DNA of 64,000 nucleotides from Blastococcus sp. TF02A-26 (GCF_003319125.1 NZ_QOHG01000002.1:248001-312000), one strand, 5' to 3'. Positions 37,948 through 48,344 are shown, counted from the first letter of the stretch. Notes: generated from the letters alone by a model not told the origin. Numbers and translations: made by a program.

Positions 37948-39012
37948 TCAGAGCTGCTCGGTCTCCTGGTACACGGCGTCGCCGTAGTCCCCGCCGTCGG
38001 CGTACCCGGTGGTCTGGTACGCGTCGGTCTCGTAGCCCTCGTCGTAGCTCTCGATCGAGCTGGGGATGAACCCGGGCGGGCTGTCCTTGAGCGCGAGGCC
38101 CATGGCCGCCAGCTTCATCTTGACCTCGTCGATGGACTTCGCACCGAAGTTGCGGATGTCCAGCAGGTCCGCCTCGGAGCGGGTGACGAGCTCACCGACG
38201 GTGTGCACGCCCTCGCGCTTGAGGCAGTTGTAGGACCGGACGGTGAGGTCCATGTCCTCGATCGGCATCGAGAAGTTCGCGATGTCGGCGGCCTCGGCCG
38301 GGCTGGGCCCGACCTCGATGCCCTCGGCGTCGAGGTTCAGCTCGCGGAGCAGGCCGAACAGCTCGACCAGCGTGGAGCCGGCGCTGGCGATCGCGTCCCG
38401 GGGGGCGATCGACGGCTTGGTCTCGACGTCGACGACCAGGCGGTCGAAGTCGGTCCGCTGCTCGACGCGGGTGGCCTCGACGGCGTAGGTGACCTTGAGG
38501 ACCGGCGAGTAGATCGAGTCGACCGGGATGCGGCCGATCTCCTGGCCGGGCTGCTTGTTCTGCGGCGCGGGCACGTAGCCGCGGCCCCGCTCGACGACCA
38601 GCTCGATCTCGAGCCGGCCCTTGCCGTTGAGGGTGGCGATGTGCAGCTCGGGGTTGTGCACCTCGACACCGGCCGGCGGCGCGATGTCGGCCGCGGTCAC
38701 CTCACCGGGGCCCTGCTTGCGCAGGTACATGGTCACCGGCTCGTCCGAGTCGGAGCTGACCACGAGGCCCTTGAGGTTCAGGATGATCTCGGTGACGTCC
38801 TCCTTGACGCCCGGCACGGTGGTGAACTCGTGCAGGGTGCCCTCGATCCGGATGCTGGTGACAGCGGCTCCGGGGATCGACGACAGCAGGGTGCGACGCA
38901 GGGAGTTGCCGAGGGTGTAGCCGAAGCCGGGCTCCAGCGGCTCGATGACGAACCGCGAGCGCTGCTCGGAGATCGTCTCCTCGGTCAGGGTGGGGCGCTG
39001 TGCGATGAGCAC
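37948..39012 (-). CDS. rpoA: DNA-directed RNA polymerase subunit alpha
   Basis: 354 residues from GTG 39012. The N-terminal assembly domain ([30 protein letters not shown]) and C-terminal domain for DNA and activator contact ([32 protein letters not shown]) are complete. An acidic Tyr/Asp-rich tail (about 325-354) follows. It lies 154 bp after rpsD, with a hairpin and repeat copy D in the gap. Confidence 0.99.
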   Translation of the reverse strand: MLIAQRPTLTEETISEQRSRFVIEPLEPGFGYTLGNSLRRTLLSSIPGAAVTSIRIEGTLHEFTTVPGVKEDVTEIILNLKGLVVSSDSDEPVTMYLRKQGPGEVTAADIAPPAGVEVHNPELHIATLNGKGRLEIELVVERGRGYVPAPQNKQPGQEIGRIPVDSIYSPVLKVTYAVEATRVEQRTDFDRLVVDVETKPSIAPRDAIASAGSTLVELFGLLRELNLDAEGIEVGPSPAEAADIANFSMPIEDMDLTVRSYNCLKREGVHTVGELVTRSEADLLDIRNFGAKSIDEVKMKLAAMGLALKDSPPGFIPSSIESYDEGYETDAYQTTGYADGGDYGDAVYQETEQL

Positions 39013-39071
39013 GATGGTTCTCCTTCGTGTCCTCCGGCGACCGCCATATGACGCCGTGAGGGGGTGGTGCT

Positions 39072-39105
39072 GGCTCCGGCGGACATCGGTCCGCCCGCCG
39101 GAGCC
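39072..39105. terminator. Hairpin between rpsD and rpoA
   Basis: 11-bp perfect stem (GGCTCCGGCGG, 39072-39082, with 39095-39105) and a 12-nt loop, directly next to repeat copy D. Probably modulates read-through or mRNA stability before rpoA. Confidence 0.4.
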
Positions 39106-39106
39106 T

Positions 39107-39162
39107 GGCTCCGTCCCGAGGCTCGCCCCGAGCTTGCGAGGGGTGAGGAGGACGGGGTCCTT
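39107..39162 (-). repeat. Stop-proximal hairpin repeat, copy D
   Basis: 56-bp copy starting 4 bp after the rpsD stop on the coding strand, AAGGACC edge first. The outer stem is shortened to six pairs (CCGTCC / GGACGG). The core CTCGCCCCGAGCTTGCGAG is identical to copy C. Its presence inside the alpha operon shows the element is tolerated between essential genes. Confidence 0.8.
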
Positions 39163-39166
39163 CTGC

Positions 39167-39793
39167 TTACTTGGAGTAGAGCTCGACGATCAGCTGCTCC
39201 TGGACCGGGGTGTCGATCACCTGGCGCGCGGGGACGTTGTGCACGAGCACCCGCAGCTGGTTGGTGATGACCTCGAGCCACGGCGGCACGGGACGCTCGC
39301 CGGCGCGGGCCTGGGCGACCTCGAACGGCAGCATCGTGCGCGACTTCTCGGCCACCTCGATGATGTCGTTCGCGCTGACCCGGTAGGACGGGATGTCGAC
39401 CTTGCGGCCGTTCACGCGGATGTGGCCGTGGCGGACCAGCTGGCGCGCCATGTCGCGGGACTCGGCGAAGCCGGCCCGGTAGACCACGTTGTCCAGCCGC
39501 GACTCGAGGATCTGCAGGAGGACCTCACCGGTCTTGCCCTGCTTCTTGTTGGCCTCTTCGTAGTAGCCGCGGAACTGCTTCTCCAGGACGCCGTAGATAC
39601 GACGCGCCTTCTGCTTCTCGCGCAGCTGGAGCAGGTACTCGCTGTCCTTGGTGCGACCGCGGCCGTGCTCGCCCGGCGGGTAGGGCCGGATCTCGATCGG
39701 GCACTTCGGGGACTCGCACTTGCTGCCCTTGAGGAACAGCTTCATCTTCTCGCGCCGGCACATGCGGCAGTCGGCTCCGGTGTAACGGGCCAC
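39167..39793 (-). CDS. rpsD: 30S ribosomal protein uS4
   Basis: 208 residues from GTG 39793. It has an N-terminal zinc-type Cys cluster ([16 protein letters not shown], then CESPKCPIE), so it is the C+ form. The S4 RNA-binding domain is [33 protein letters not shown]. It binds 16S rRNA early in assembly. It is 35 bp after rpsK. Confidence 0.98.
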   Translation of the reverse strand: MARYTGADCRMCRREKMKLFLKGSKCESPKCPIEIRPYPPGEHGRGRTKDSEYLLQLREKQKARRIYGVLEKQFRGYYEEANKKQGKTGEVLLQILESRLDNVVYRAGFAESRDMARQLVRHGHIRVNGRKVDIPSYRVSANDIIEVAEKSRTMLPFEVAQARAGERPVPPWLEVITNQLRVLVHNVPARQVIDTPVQEQLIVELYSK

Positions 39794-39828
39794 GTCAGGT
39801 ACTCCTAATCAGTCTCGTGAGTGGCCGG

Positions 39829-40236
39829 TCAGACCCGGCGGCGCTTCTTGGGGCGGCAGCCGTTGTGCGGCTGCGGCGTCACGTCCTGGATCTGACCCAC
39901 CTCGAGGCCGGTGGCCTGCAGGGAGCGGATCGCGGTCTCCCGGCCGGAGCCGGGGCCCTTCACGAAGACGTCGACCTTGCGCATGCCGTGCTCCTGCGCC
40001 TTGCGGGCGGCGTTCTCCGCCGCCATCTGCGCGGCGAACGGAGTCGACTTGCGGGAGCCCTTGAACCCGACGTGCCCGGCCGAGGCCCAGCTGATCACGT
40101 TCCCGTTGGGGTCGGTGATCGACACGATCGTGTTGTTGAAGGTGCTCTTGATGTGCGCGGCGCCGTGGGCGACGTTCTTCTTCTCCTTGCGGCGGACCTT
40201 CTTGGCACCAGCCGCGGCGCGAGCCCTGGGAGGCAT
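39829..40236 (-). CDS. rpsK: 30S ribosomal protein uS11
   Basis: 135 residues. A basic N-terminus is followed by [42 protein letters not shown] and the C-terminal [18 protein letters not shown]. It forms part of the platform near the mRNA exit. It is separated from rpsM by 99 bp containing a hairpin. Confidence 0.98.
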   Translation of the reverse strand: MPPRARAAAGAKKVRRKEKKNVAHGAAHIKSTFNNTIVSITDPNGNVISWASAGHVGFKGSRKSTPFAAQMAAENAARKAQEHGMRKVDVFVKGPGSGRETAIRSLQATGLEVGQIQDVTPQPHNGCRPKKRRRV

Positions 40237-40282
40237 GTCTCTCCGGTTCCTTCAGCTTTTCAGTGGCCAGATGCAGCACGCT

Positions 40283-40328
40283 CGCGCGCCGTCGCTCCCG
40301 CCCTCACGGGTAGCTGCGACGGCGCGCG
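40283..40328. terminator. Hairpin between rpsM and rpsK
   Basis: 13-bp perfect stem (40283-40295 with 40316-40328; CGCGCGCCGTCGC / GCGACGGCGCGCG) around a 20-nt loop. It begins 8 bp after the rpsM stop. Likely an intra-operon modulatory or processing hairpin. Confidence 0.4.
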
Positions 40329-40335
40329 CTGCGGC

Positions 40336-40716
40336 TTACTTCTTGCCGGCCTTCTTCTTGCCGGCGATGGTCTTGCGCGGGCCCTTGCTCGAGCGCGCGT
40401 TGGTCTTGGTGCGCTGCCCGTGGACCGGGAGCCCACGGCGGTGACGCAGCCCCTGGTAGCAGCCGATCTCCACCTTGCGGCGGATGTCGGCGGCCACCTC
40501 CCGGCGGAGGTCACCCTCGACGCGGAAGTGCTCGTCGATGTAGTCGCGGAGCTTCAGCAGGTCCTCGTCGCTGAGGTCCTTGGCGCGCAGGTCCGGGCTG
40601 ACGCCCGTCGCGGCCAGGGTCTCCTTGGCGTGGGTCTTGCCGATCCCGTAAATGTAGGTGAGCGCGATCTCCATCCGCTTCTCGCGGGGCAGGTCGACGC
40701 CGGCCAGTCGTGCCAT
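40336..40716 (-). CDS. rpsM: 30S ribosomal protein uS13
   Basis: 126 residues. [25 protein letters not shown] is the N-terminus. [25 protein letters not shown] is the tRNA-facing tail, ending in a Lys/Gly-rich stretch. It contacts the P-site tRNA and the 50S head bridge. 15 bp after rpmJ. Confidence 0.98.
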   Translation of the reverse strand: MARLAGVDLPREKRMEIALTYIYGIGKTHAKETLAATGVSPDLRAKDLSDEDLLKLRDYIDEHFRVEGDLRREVAADIRRKVEIGCYQGLRHRRGLPVHGQRTKTNARSSKGPRKTIAGKKKAGKK

Positions 40717-40731
40717 GTCTCAGGTACTCCC

Positions 40732-40845
40732 TCAGCCCTGCCGCTGCTTGTGGCGGGCGTTGTCGCAGATGACCATGACCCGGCCGTGCCGGCGGATCAC
40801 CTTGCACTTGTCGCAGATCTTCTTCACCGACGGCTGGACCTTCAC
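40732..40845 (-). CDS. rpmJ: 50S ribosomal protein bL36 (zinc-binding form)
   Basis: 37 residues, read directly from the sequence: a GTG start at 40845, then [20 protein letters not shown] and [16 protein letters not shown]. The C-x2-C-x12-C-x4-H zinc ribbon is complete, marking the zinc-dependent (C+) paralogue. It lies between infA and rpsM, the standard place. A zinc-free paralogue may exist elsewhere. Confidence 0.96.
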   Translation of the reverse strand: MKVQPSVKKICDKCKVIRRHGRVMVICDNARHKQRQG

Positions 40846-40918
40846 CGGTGCCGCCCCTCATTCCTGTCGATCGTGAGCCGACCGCGGTCCGCCCTGGTCG
40901 GGCGCCGCGGCACGGCGG

Positions 40919-41140
40919 TTACTTGTACCGGTAGACGATGCGACCGCGGGTCAGGTCGTAGGGCGAGAGCTCCACGACCACGCGGTCCTCGGGCAGGATG
41001 CGGATGTAGTGCTGCCGCATCTTGCCGCTGATGTGGGCGAGCACCCGGTGCCCGTTCTGCAGCTCCACCCGGAACATCGCGTTGGGCAGCGGCTCGACGA
41101 CACGACCCTCGACCTCGATGGCCCCGTCCTTCTTCGCCAT
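40919..41140 (-). CDS. infA: Translation initiation factor IF-1
   Basis: 73 residues. Single S1/OB-fold domain: [66 protein letters not shown]. It binds the 30S A site during initiation. First gene of infA-rpmJ-rpsM-rpsK-rpsD-rpoA-rplQ, with a candidate promoter about 200 bp upstream. Confidence 0.98.
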   Translation of the reverse strand: MAKKDGAIEVEGRVVEPLPNAMFRVELQNGHRVLAHISGKMRQHYIRILPEDRVVVELSPYDLTRGRIVYRYK

Positions 41141-41335
41141 GCCCTACACGGCCTCCCTGTTCGGTGCTGCTGGGTGTCTGTGGTGCTGGTGTGTGCGTTC
41201 CCGGTCCGCCCGCCCACGCCGGTACCCGGCAGGAGTCGTGCGGAGATTCGGAACGGTGGTGCAGACGCTCTCGCGAGGGCGCTCCGGGTCGTGCGGCCAC
41301 AGCACGACGACAGAGCGGCGCGAACGCCGTCGTTC

Positions 41336-41365
41336 ACTGTACCCCGCCCCGGTCCGGCACTCCAA
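41336..41365 (-). promoter_or_regulatory. Candidate infA (alpha operon) promoter
   Basis: Minus strand: TTGGAG (41365-41360), 18-nt spacer, TACAGT (41341-41336). It follows the map terminator and precedes infA by about 195 bp. It is the best -35/-10 pair in the 263-bp gap; the leader downstream shows no recognised riboswitch. Confidence 0.5.
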
Positions 41366-41387
41366 CCGGGTCCCCGTCACAGCGGAA

Positions 41388-41404
41388 AGGGCCCCGACGG
41401 CCCT
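41388..41404 (-). terminator. Terminator after map
   Basis: AGGGCC (41404-41399 on the minus strand), a 5-nt loop and GGCCCT, followed by TTTCC. It begins at the map stop codon and would end the secY-adk-map transcript before the infA promoter. Confidence 0.5.
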
Positions 41405-42207
41405 CAGGTGCGGGGCGTGATCCCGAACGGGGCCAGGCCGGCGACCCCGCCGTCCTCCGCCGTGAGGACCCACGGGCCCTCCGGGGTGACGGCGACGGTG
41501 TGCTCGAAGTGGGCGGCCCGCGACCCGTCCTTGGTGACGACGGTCCAGCCGTCCTCGAGCTCCACCGTGGCGGGGTCCCCCACCGTCACCATGGGCTCGA
41601 TCGCCAGCGCGAGGCCGGGCACCAGCCGCGGTCCCCGGCCCGGGCGGCCGTAGTTCAGCACGTGCGGGTCCTGGTGCATCTCGGTGCCGATGCCGTGCCC
41701 GCCGTAGTGGTCGACGATCCCGTAGGGGTGCGCCTCGGCCGTGATGGCCTGCTCGACCGCGTGGCTGATGTCGGTGAGGCGGTTCCCCGCCACCGCTGCC
41801 GCCAGACCGGCCCACATCGAGCGTTCGGTGACCGCCATCAGCGCCGCGTCCTCCGCCGACGGCGGCCCGACCGTCAGCGTGACGGCGGAGTCCCCGTGCC
41901 AGCCGTCCAGGATCGCGCCGCAGTCGATGGAGATGTTGTCCCCCGCCGCCAGCGCGCGGGTCGGGTTCGGGATGCCGTGGACGATCTCGTCGTTGATCGA
42001 CGCGCAGATGCTGCCGGTGAAGCCGTGGTAGCCGAGGAACGACGGGATCGCGCCCCTGCTGCGGATGAAGTCCTCGGCCACCGCGTCGAGCTCTCCGGTG
42101 GTCACGCCGGGTCTGACGGCCGCACGCACCGCCGCGATCGCCCCGGCCACGACGAGGCCGGCGGCCCGCATGAGCTCGAGCTCGTGCGGGGTCTTGATCT
42201 GGATCAT
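41404..42207 (-). CDS. map: Methionine aminopeptidase, type I
   Basis: 267 residues from ATG 42207 (MIQIKTPHELELM, the conserved start), with GGAG 8 nt upstream. Another ATG at 42261 would add 18 residues that do not fit the family. Removes initiator Met. The metal ligands lie in ISIDCGAILDGWHGDSAVTL (two Asp), GHGIGTEMHQDP (His), LAIEPMV (Glu) and HFEHTVAV (Glu). It lies 65 bp after adk. Confidence 0.97.
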   Translation of the reverse strand: MIQIKTPHELELMRAAGLVVAGAIAAVRAAVRPGVTTGELDAVAEDFIRSRGAIPSFLGYHGFTGSICASINDEIVHGIPNPTRALAAGDNISIDCGAILDGWHGDSAVTLTVGPPSAEDAALMAVTERSMWAGLAAAVAGNRLTDISHAVEQAITAEAHPYGIVDHYGGHGIGTEMHQDPHVLNYGRPGRGPRLVPGLALAIEPMVTVGDPATVELEDGWTVVTKDGSRAAHFEHTVAVTPEGPWVLTAEDGGVAGLAPFGITPRT

Positions 42208-42272
42208 CCGTCCACTCCACTTCGCCAGCAGGGGCAGGCGGGCGAGGATCCCGGCCGACATCCGCCGTGCGC

Positions 42273-42887
42273 CTACTCGGCGTCCTGCTGCCCGGCGCCC
42301 GCGTCGGGCGTGCGGCCGAGCGCCCGCAGGGCCCGCTCGGTGACCTCCTCGACGCTGCCGATGGCGTCGATGCGGGCCAGCAGCCCCTCGCCCTCGTAGA
42401 AGCCGGAGAGCGGCGCGGTCTGTTCCCGGTAGACCTTCAGCCGGTGGCGCACGGTCTCGGGCTTGTCGTCCTCGCGCTGCACCCACTCGCCGTCGACGAG
42501 CATGCGGCGGCCGGAGAGCCGGCGGACCAGCTCCTCCTCCTCCACGACGAGCTCGAGGACGCAGTCGAGGTGGTTGCCGAGCTCCGCCAGCGACTCGCGC
42601 AACTGCTCGGCCTGGGCGATCGTCCGCGGGAAACCGTCGAGCAGGAACCCGGCCTTGGCGTCGGGCTCGGCCAGCCGGTCCCGGACCATCGCGACGGTGA
42701 TCTCGTCGGGGACGAGGTCACCGGCGTCCATGTAGGCCTTGGCCTTCATGCCGAGCTCGGTCCGCCCGCTGACGTTCGCCCGGAAGATGTCCCCGGTCGA
42801 GATGGCGGGCGCGCCGAGCTGGCCGGCGATGATCTGGGCCTGGGTCCCCTTGCCGGCACCGGGAGGACCGAGCAGCACGACGCGCAC
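42273..42887 (-). CDS. adk: Adenylate kinase
   Basis: 204 residues from GTG 42887. The P-loop is [37 protein letters not shown] and the LID segment [21 protein letters not shown] follow. The LID is intermediate in length, lacking the Cys zinc site of Gram-positive enzymes. The start overlaps the secY stop by one base (TAGTG). Confidence 0.97.
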   Translation of the reverse strand: MRVVLLGPPGAGKGTQAQIIAGQLGAPAISTGDIFRANVSGRTELGMKAKAYMDAGDLVPDEITVAMVRDRLAEPDAKAGFLLDGFPRTIAQAEQLRESLAELGNHLDCVLELVVEEEELVRRLSGRRMLVDGEWVQREDDKPETVRHRLKVYREQTAPLSGFYEGEGLLARIDAIGSVEEVTERALRALGRTPDAGAGQQDAE

Positions 42888-44197
42888 TACTTCAGGAACC
42901 CTTCGTAGTTGCGCTGGTTGAGTTGCGTCTCGATCTGCTTCACCGTCTCCAACCCCACTCCGACCATGATCAGCACCGCGGTCCCGCCGAACGGGAAGTT
43001 CTGGTTCTGCCCCTCTTGCGTCACGGAGAGGAACAGATTGGGCAAGACTGCCACGAGCCCCAGGTAGATCGAGCCGGGGAGGGTGATGCGGGAGAGCACG
43101 TACTGCAGGTACTCCGCGGTGGGACGACCCGGACGGATGCCGGGGATGAAGCCGCCGTAGCGCTTCATGTCGTCGGCCCGCTCCTCCGGGTTGAACGTGA
43201 TCGACACGTAGAAGTACGTGAAGAAGACGATCAGGCCGAAGTAGACCGCGATGTGCACCCAGCTGCTCTGGTCGATCAGGTAGTTCTCGACGAAGCGACG
43301 GACCGTGCCCGTCTCGTCGCCCTGCAGCTGGGTGATGAGCTGCGGCAGGTAGAGCAGCGACGACGCGAAGATGACCGGGATGACGCCGGCCTGGTTCACC
43401 TTCAGCGGCAGGTAGGTGGACGTCCCGCCGTACATGCGGCGTCCCACCATGCGCTTGGCGTACTGGACCGGGATCCGGCGCTGCGCCTGCTCGACGTAGA
43501 CGACCGAGGTGATGATCACCAGGGCGAGCAGCAGCACCAGGGTGAAGACGACGCCGCCGCGGGTCTGCAGGATCGAGCCGCCCTCGGCGGGGATGCGGGC
43601 GGCGATCGAGGTGAAGATCAGCACGGACATGCCGTTGCCGATCCCCTTCTCGGTGAGCAGCTCGCCCAGCCACATGATCACGGCCGTACCGGCGGTCAGG
43701 GCGATGACGAGGATGACCGTCGTCCAGATGGAGTCATCGGGGATGATCTCCACGTTGCTGTTCGGGAACAGCTGCCCGCTGCGCGCCAGCGCGATGATCC
43801 CCGTGCTCTGCAGGACGGCGAGGGCGATCGTCAGGTAGCGGGTGTACTGGGTCAGCTTCTGCTGCCCGGCCTGCCCCTCCTTCTTGAGCTGCTCGAACCG
43901 CGGGATGACCACGACGAGCAGCTGCACGATGATGCTCGCCGTGATGTACGGCATGATCCCGAGCGCGAAGATCGACAGGCGGAGCAGCGCACCGCCGGAG
44001 AACAGGTTGACCAGCGAGTAGATGTCCCGCTGGTCGGAGGCCTGGGCCTGCTCGAGGGCGGTGTTGATCGCCTCGACGGAGACACCCGGGCCGGGGACGG
44101 CGGCTCCCAGCCGGTAGATCGCGATGATCCCGAGGGAGAACAGGATCTTGCGCCGGAGGTCTGGCGTCCGGAACGCCGCGGCGAACGCCTGCAGCAC
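42887..44197 (-). CDS. secY: Preprotein translocase subunit SecY
   Basis: 436 residues. Central channel of the Sec translocon with about ten membrane helices. [31 protein letters not shown] is the N-terminus. [16 protein letters not shown] and the cytosolic loops [17 protein letters not shown] and [33 protein letters not shown] are conserved. GTG 44197 has GGGGAGGG just upstream; an earlier in-frame start at 44248 adds 17 unconserved residues. Separated from rplO by 180 bp with a terminator. Confidence 0.97.
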   Translation of the reverse strand: MLQAFAAAFRTPDLRRKILFSLGIIAIYRLGAAVPGPGVSVEAINTALEQAQASDQRDIYSLVNLFSGGALLRLSIFALGIMPYITASIIVQLLVVVIPRFEQLKKEGQAGQQKLTQYTRYLTIALAVLQSTGIIALARSGQLFPNSNVEIIPDDSIWTTVILVIALTAGTAVIMWLGELLTEKGIGNGMSVLIFTSIAARIPAEGGSILQTRGGVVFTLVLLLALVIITSVVYVEQAQRRIPVQYAKRMVGRRMYGGTSTYLPLKVNQAGVIPVIFASSLLYLPQLITQLQGDETGTVRRFVENYLIDQSSWVHIAVYFGLIVFFTYFYVSITFNPEERADDMKRYGGFIPGIRPGRPTAEYLQYVLSRITLPGSIYLGLVAVLPNLFLSVTQEGQNQNFPFGGTAVLIMVGVGLETVKQIETQLNQRNYEGFLK

Positions 44198-44222
44198 GTG
44201 CCCTCCCCGAGTCGGTCGTGTG

Positions 44223-44228
44223 AGTGTA
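44223..44228 (-). promoter_or_regulatory. Possible secY -10 element
   Basis: TACACT on the minus strand, 25 bp before secY and downstream of the rplO terminator. No good -35 hexamer is visible 17 bp upstream, so this is weak. Confidence 0.25.
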
Positions 44229-44320
44229 AGGACCACCCTGCCCCCCACCGCTCAGGGGCTCGCGGCAGGAGCTCGCAGGATGACTGCCGCCTCCCGCCCG
44301 CGGCGGGCCGAGCAGCAGAC

Positions 44321-44368
44321 GACCCCCGGGGCACGAGCCTCCCGTCAGGAGGCGCGGCCCCGGGGGTC
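44321..44368. terminator. Terminator between rplO and secY
   Basis: Outer 12-bp stem GACCCCCGGGGC (44321-44332) / 44357-44368 encloses an inner GCCTCC / GGAGGC stem. It lies 9 bp after the rplO stop and probably separates the spc ribosomal genes from secY-adk-map. Confidence 0.75.
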
Positions 44369-44377
44369 AGCGACTGG

Positions 44378-44821
44378 TCAGACCAGGGTCGTGCTGCCGC
44401 CGGCGGCGGCGATCTTCTCGGCGGCCGACGACGAGAACGCGGTGGCGTGCACGTGCACGGTCACCCCGCCGAGCTCGCCGGTGCCGAGGACCTTGACGGG
44501 CTGGCCGCGACGCACGGCGCCGGCCTCGACCAGCGCGTCGACGTCGACGGTGCCGCCCTGCGGGAAGAGCGCCGCGATCCGGTCGAGGTTGACGACCTGG
44601 AAGACGACCTTGTTCGGGCTCTTGAACCCCGACAGCTTGGGCAGCCGCATGTGCAGCGGCGTCTGCCCGCCCTCGAAGCGCGCGGAGGTGTTGCCGCGCG
44701 CGCCGGTGCCCTTGGTACCGCGGCCGGCCGTCTTGCCCTTGGAGCCCTCACCACGACCCACGCGGGTCTTCTTGGTGTGGGCGCCCTCGGCCGGGCGCAG
44801 GTGGTGGACCTTGAGAGTCAT
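44378..44821 (-). CDS. rplO: 50S ribosomal protein uL15
   Basis: 147 residues. [35 protein letters not shown] is the Gly/Arg/Lys-rich N-terminal extension that threads into 23S rRNA, followed by [15 protein letters not shown]. The C-terminal domain ends [13 protein letters not shown]-like ([18 protein letters not shown]). 13 bp after rpmD. Confidence 0.98.
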   Translation of the reverse strand: MTLKVHHLRPAEGAHTKKTRVGRGEGSKGKTAGRGTKGTGARGNTSARFEGGQTPLHMRLPKLSGFKSPNKVVFQVVNLDRIAALFPQGGTVDVDALVEAGAVRRGQPVKVLGTGELGGVTVHVHATAFSSSAAEKIAAAGGSTTLV

Positions 44822-44834
44822 GGCGAGTCTTTCC

Positions 44835-45014
44835 TCAGACTTCTTCGACGGTGACCAGGTGCGGCACCGTGGCGACCATCCCGCGGATCTCGGGACGGTC
44901 CTCCTGGACGACCGAGTCGTTGATCCGCTTCAGGCCCAGGGAACGCAGCGTCTGGCGCTGGTTGGGCTTGGTGCCGATCGCCGACTTGATCTGGGTGACC
45001 TTCAGCTGAGCCAT
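44835..45014 (-). CDS. rpmD: 50S ribosomal protein uL30
   Basis: 59 residues, read directly: [20 protein letters not shown], then [20 protein letters not shown] and [19 protein letters not shown]. Standard size and signature (IGT-K-x-x-x-TLRSLGL). The ATG is one base after the rpsE stop, and the TGA is 13 bp before rplO. Confidence 0.97.
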   Translation of the reverse strand: MAQLKVTQIKSAIGTKPNQRQTLRSLGLKRINDSVVQEDRPEIRGMVATVPHLVTVEEV

Positions 45015-45015
45015 G

Positions 45016-45630
45016 TCAGACCCCCTGGCCCGCGCGAGCCCGCAGCATGGCGGCCGGAGCGACGTCCTCGAGGGGCAGGCCGCGGCGGGCCGCGATCTCC
45101 TCGGGGCGGACGAGGTCCTTCAGCGCCTGCATGGTGGCGTGCACGATGTTGATCGGGTTCGAGGAGCCGAGGCTCTTCGAGAGCACGTCGTGGATGCCGG
45201 CGCACTCGAGGACGGCGCGCACCGGGCCACCGGCGATGACACCGGTACCGGGGCTGGCCGGCTTGAGCAGCACGACGCCGGCCGCCGCCTCACCCTGCAC
45301 CGGGTGCGGGATGGTGCTGGCGATGCGCGGCACCTTGTAGAAGTGCTTCTTGGCCTCCTCGACGCCCTTCGCGATCGCGGCGGGCACCTCCTTGGCCTTG
45401 CCGTAACCGACGCCCACGGTGCCGTCGCCGTCGCCCACGATCACCAGGGCGGTGAAGCTGAAGCGCCGACCACCCTTGACGACCTTGGACACGCGGTTGA
45501 TGGCCACCACGCGCTCGATGTAGTTGCTCTTCTCGGCGGGAGCGCCGCCCGGCCCCCGCCCGCCGTCACGACGGTCGCGGCGGTCGTTACCGCCGCCGGC
45601 GCCGCCGCCGCGTCGCTGTGGTCCTGGCAT
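45016..45630 (-). CDS. rpsE: 30S ribosomal protein uS5
   Basis: 204 residues. A Gly/Arg-rich N-terminal extension (1-33) precedes the core: [39 protein letters not shown], and [25 protein letters not shown]. The KGGRRF loop, linked to spectinomycin and decoding phenotypes in the family, is wild-type-like. 46 bp after rplR. Confidence 0.98.
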   Translation of the reverse strand: MPGPQRRGGGAGGGNDRRDRRDGGRGPGGAPAEKSNYIERVVAINRVSKVVKGGRRFSFTALVIVGDGDGTVGVGYGKAKEVPAAIAKGVEEAKKHFYKVPRIASTIPHPVQGEAAAGVVLLKPASPGTGVIAGGPVRAVLECAGIHDVLSKSLGSSNPINIVHATMQALKDLVRPEEIAARRGLPLEDVAPAAMLRARAGQGV

Positions 45631-45676
45631 CAGACGTCCCTCTCGATCTTCGTGTTGCCGGTCTGGGTGCTGGTCA

Positions 45677-46093
45677 TCAGAAGTCCAGCCCGCCCTCGCG
45701 CGCGCCGTCGGCGAGCGCAGCGATCCGGCCCTGGTAGCGGTTGCCGCCGCGGTCGAACACGACCGCGGTGATGCCGGCCGCCTTGGCGCGCTCGGCGACC
45801 AGGGTGCCCACCTGGCGGGCCAGCGTGGACTTGTCGCCCTCGGCGCTGCGCAGGCTGGCGTCCAGCGTGGACGCGCTGACCAGCGTGCGGCCGACGGTGT
45901 CGTCGACGACCTGCACGTGGATGTGGCGCGAGCTGCGCTTGACCACCAGGCGCGGACGCTCCGGCGTCCCCGAGACCCGCTTGCGCAGCCGGTTGTGCCG
46001 GCGCAGCCGGGAGACCCGGCGCGCGGTGCTCGCGTCGGTGCCGACGGGGGTGTGGACCCGCTTGGTCCCGCTCTGTGAACTGGTTGCAGCCAT
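45677..46093 (-). CDS. rplR: 50S ribosomal protein uL18
   Basis: 138 residues from ATG 46093, which overlaps the rplF stop by one base (TGATG); GTG 46096 would add one residue. [37 protein letters not shown] and the C-terminal [28 protein letters not shown] are the 5S-rRNA-binding family segments. A Ser/Thr-rich N-terminal extension of about 20 residues is present. Confidence 0.97.
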   Translation of the reverse strand: MAATSSQSGTKRVHTPVGTDASTARRVSRLRRHNRLRKRVSGTPERPRLVVKRSSRHIHVQVVDDTVGRTLVSASTLDASLRSAEGDKSTLARQVGTLVAERAKAAGITAVVFDRGGNRYQGRIAALADGAREGGLDF

Positions 46094-46632
46094 CACTTAC
46101 CCGTCTTCCCGACCTTGCGCTTGACGACCTCGCCCTGATACCGCACGCCCTTGCCCTTGTACGGGTCGGGCTTGCGGATCTTGCGGATCTTGGCGGCGAC
46201 CTCGCCGACCTGCTGCTTGTCGATGCCCGTGACCCGGATGCGGGTGGGCGACTCGACCGTGAAGGAGATCCCCTCGGGGGCCTTCACCGGAACCGGGTGG
46301 CTGAAGCCCAGGGCGAACTCGAGGTCCGACCCACGGGCCTGGACCCGGTAGCCGACCCCGACGATCTCGAGGGTCTTGCTGTACCCCTCGGTGACGCCGG
46401 TGATCATGTTGGCGATCAGGGTGCGCGACAGCCCGTGCAGGGCGCGGCTCTCCCGCTCGTCGTCCGGCCGGGCCACCCGCAGCGTGCCGTCCTCGTCGCG
46501 CGCCACGGTGATCGGGGCGGCGACGGTGTGGGACAGGGAGCCCTTGGGGCCCTTCACGTTGACGGTCTGGCCCTCGATGGCGATCTCCACGCCACCGGGC
46601 ACCGGAATCGGGAGTCGTCCGATCCGTGACAT
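46093..46632 (-). CDS. rplF: 50S ribosomal protein uL6
   Basis: 179 residues. [21 protein letters not shown] is the N-terminus, [20 protein letters not shown] lies mid-protein, and the C-terminus has [31 protein letters not shown]. It lies at the factor-binding region of the 50S subunit. 15 bp after rpsH. Confidence 0.98.
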   Translation of the reverse strand: MSRIGRLPIPVPGGVEIAIEGQTVNVKGPKGSLSHTVAAPITVARDEDGTLRVARPDDERESRALHGLSRTLIANMITGVTEGYSKTLEIVGVGYRVQARGSDLEFALGFSHPVPVKAPEGISFTVESPTRIRVTGIDKQQVGEVAAKIRKIRKPDPYKGKGVRYQGEVVKRKVGKTGK

Positions 46633-46647
46633 CTCTGCTCGCTCCTC

Positions 46648-47058
46648 TTACCAGACGTAGGCGAGGACTTCCCCACCCACGCCCTTCGTGTTCGCCTGGC
46701 GGTCGGTGAGCAGCCCGGTGGAGGTGGAGATGATCGCCACCCCGAGGCCGCCGAGCACCTTGGGCAGCGCGGTGGACTTGGCGTAGACCCGCAGACCGGG
46801 CTTCGACACCCGACGGACGCCGGCGATGCTGCGCTCGCGGTTCGGCCCGTACTTGAGGTCGATGACCAGCTCCTTGCGGGTGCTGCCGTCCTTCTCGACC
46901 TCGTTCACCGTCCAGCCGGCGATGTAGCCCTGCTGCTGGAGGATCTCCGCGATGTGCGTCTTGATCTTCGACGACGGCATCGTCGCGGAGTCGTGATACG
47001 CCTGGTTGGCGTTGCGGATACGCGTGAGCATGTCCGCGATCGGGTCGGTCATCGTCAT
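46648..47058 (-). CDS. rpsH: 30S ribosomal protein uS8
   Basis: 136 residues from ATG 47058 ([18 protein letters not shown]); ATG 47052 is also possible. Binds 16S helix 21 and in many bacteria represses the spc operon by binding its mRNA. C-terminal [26 protein letters not shown] is canonical. It follows rpsN after 115 bp, with no clear element in the gap. Confidence 0.98.
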   Translation of the reverse strand: MTMTDPIADMLTRIRNANQAYHDSATMPSSKIKTHIAEILQQQGYIAGWTVNEVEKDGSTRKELVIDLKYGPNRERSIAGVRRVSKPGLRVYAKSTALPKVLGGLGVAIISTSTGLLTDRQANTKGVGGEVLAYVW

Positions 47059-47173
47059 GGGTGTCGTGCCTCTCTCGCCGCGGTTCCGCACGCGGACCTC
47101 GCGTGGGCCTCTCGGCGATCGGTGGTGCTCGAGGACGTCCTGGGCTCGGAGGCGAGCGGGACGGGTCGGCGAC

Positions 47174-47359
47174 TTACCAGCTGGACTTGCTCACACCGGG
47201 CAGCTCGCCGGCGTGGGCCATCTCCCGCAGGCAGATCCGGCACAGGCCGAACTTGCGGAACACGGCGTGCGGACGGCCGCAGCGCTGGCAGCGGGTGTAC
47301 CCGCGGACCGCGAACTTCGGCTTGCGGGCCGCCTTGTTGATCAGGGCCTTCTTGGCCAT
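47174..47359 (-). CDS. rpsN: 30S ribosomal protein uS14, zinc-binding (type Z)
   Basis: 61 residues. The short zinc form, with Cys in RCQRCGRPH and [23 protein letters not shown] (C-x2-C...C-x2-C). Actinobacteria often carry a second, zinc-free S14 induced in zinc starvation; it is not in this window. 33 bp after rplE. Confidence 0.98.
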   Translation of the reverse strand: MAKKALINKAARKPKFAVRGYTRCQRCGRPHAVFRKFGLCRICLREMAHAGELPGVSKSSW

Positions 47360-47392
47360 CTCGGTCTCCTGTAGCTCTCTCGAAGGCCCGGA

Positions 47393-47977
47393 TCAGCGGG
47401 TCGTGGTGACGACGGGCTGGCCGGCGAAGGGGAAGCCGAGCAGCCGGAGCAGCTCGCGACCCTCGTCGTCGTTGGTGGCGGTGGTGACCAGCGTGATGTC
47501 CATGCCACGCGGCCGGTCGATCTTGTCGACGTCGATCTCGCGGAACATCGACTGCTCGGTCAGACCGAAGGTGTAGTTGCCGTGGCCGTCGAACTGCTTG
47601 GCGTTCAGGCCGCGGAAGTCACGGATGCGGGGCAGGGCCAGCGACAGCAGCCGGTCCAGGAACTCCCACATGCGGTCGCCGCGGAGGGTGACCTTCGCGC
47701 CGATCGGCATGCCCTCGCGCAGCTTGAACTGCGCGATGGACTTGCGGGCCCGGACGACGGCCGGCTTCTGGCCGGTGATGGCGGTGAGGTCGCGGACGGC
47801 GCCGTCCATCAGCTTGGCGTCGCGGGTGGCCTCGCCGACGCCCATGTTGACGACGATCTTGGTCAGCCGCGGGATCTGCATGACGTTCTCGTAGCCGAAC
47901 TCCGACTGCAGCGCCGGCACGATCTCCTCGCGGTACCGGGCCAGCATGCGGGGCAGCTCACGGGTGGGTGCGCTCAT
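47393..47977 (-). CDS. rplE: 50S ribosomal protein uL5
   Basis: 194 residues. [37 protein letters not shown] and [34 protein letters not shown] are family signatures. FPEIDVDKI-like ([23 protein letters not shown]) follows. Binds 5S rRNA and contacts P-site tRNA. It starts 5 bp after rplX. Confidence 0.98.
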   Translation of the reverse strand: MSAPTRELPRMLARYREEIVPALQSEFGYENVMQIPRLTKIVVNMGVGEATRDAKLMDGAVRDLTAITGQKPAVVRARKSIAQFKLREGMPIGAKVTLRGDRMWEFLDRLLSLALPRIRDFRGLNAKQFDGHGNYTFGLTEQSMFREIDVDKIDRPRGMDITLVTTATNDDEGRELLRLLGFPFAGQPVVTTTR

Positions 47978-47982
47978 GATGC

Positions 47983-48342
47983 TCAGAGGTCCTTACCGGT
48001 GCGCCGCGAGACCCGGATGCTGCGGCCTTCCTCGTCCTTGCGGTAGCCGACCCGGGTCGGCTTGTCCTCGGAGTCGATCACCATCACGTTGCTCACGTGG
48101 ATGGGAGCCTCCTGCGTGACGATCCCGCCCTGCTGGGCGCCGCGCTGGTTGGAGCTGATCCGGGTGTGCTTCTTGACCCGGCCCACGCCCTCGACGAGGA
48201 CCTTCTGCGTCTGCGGGTAGGCGGCGATGACCCGGCCCTTGGCGCCCTTGTCCTTGCCGGACAGGACGACGACCTGGTCGCCCTTCTTGACCTTCATCGA
48301 CGGCGCCTTCTTGGTGCCGGGGTCGTTCTTGTGGGCAGCCAT
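47983..48342 (-). CDS. rplX: 50S ribosomal protein uL24
   Basis: 119 residues from ATG 48342; GTG 48348, which overlaps the rplN stop as GTGA, would add two residues, and GGAGG serves either. The KOW motif is [36 protein letters not shown] and [19 protein letters not shown] follow. Early assembly protein at the tunnel exit. Confidence 0.97.
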   Translation of the reverse strand: MAAHKNDPGTKKAPSMKVKKGDQVVVLSGKDKGAKGRVIAAYPQTQKVLVEGVGRVKKHTRISSNQRGAQQGGIVTQEAPIHVSNVMVIDSEDKPTRVGYRKDEEGRSIRVSRRTGKDL

Positions 48343-48344
48343 GA

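Noticed and set aside
42208-42261. ATG 42261 as the map start
   Set aside because: It adds 18 residues not found in the family, while ATG 42207 has a good GGAG and the conserved MIQIKTP start.
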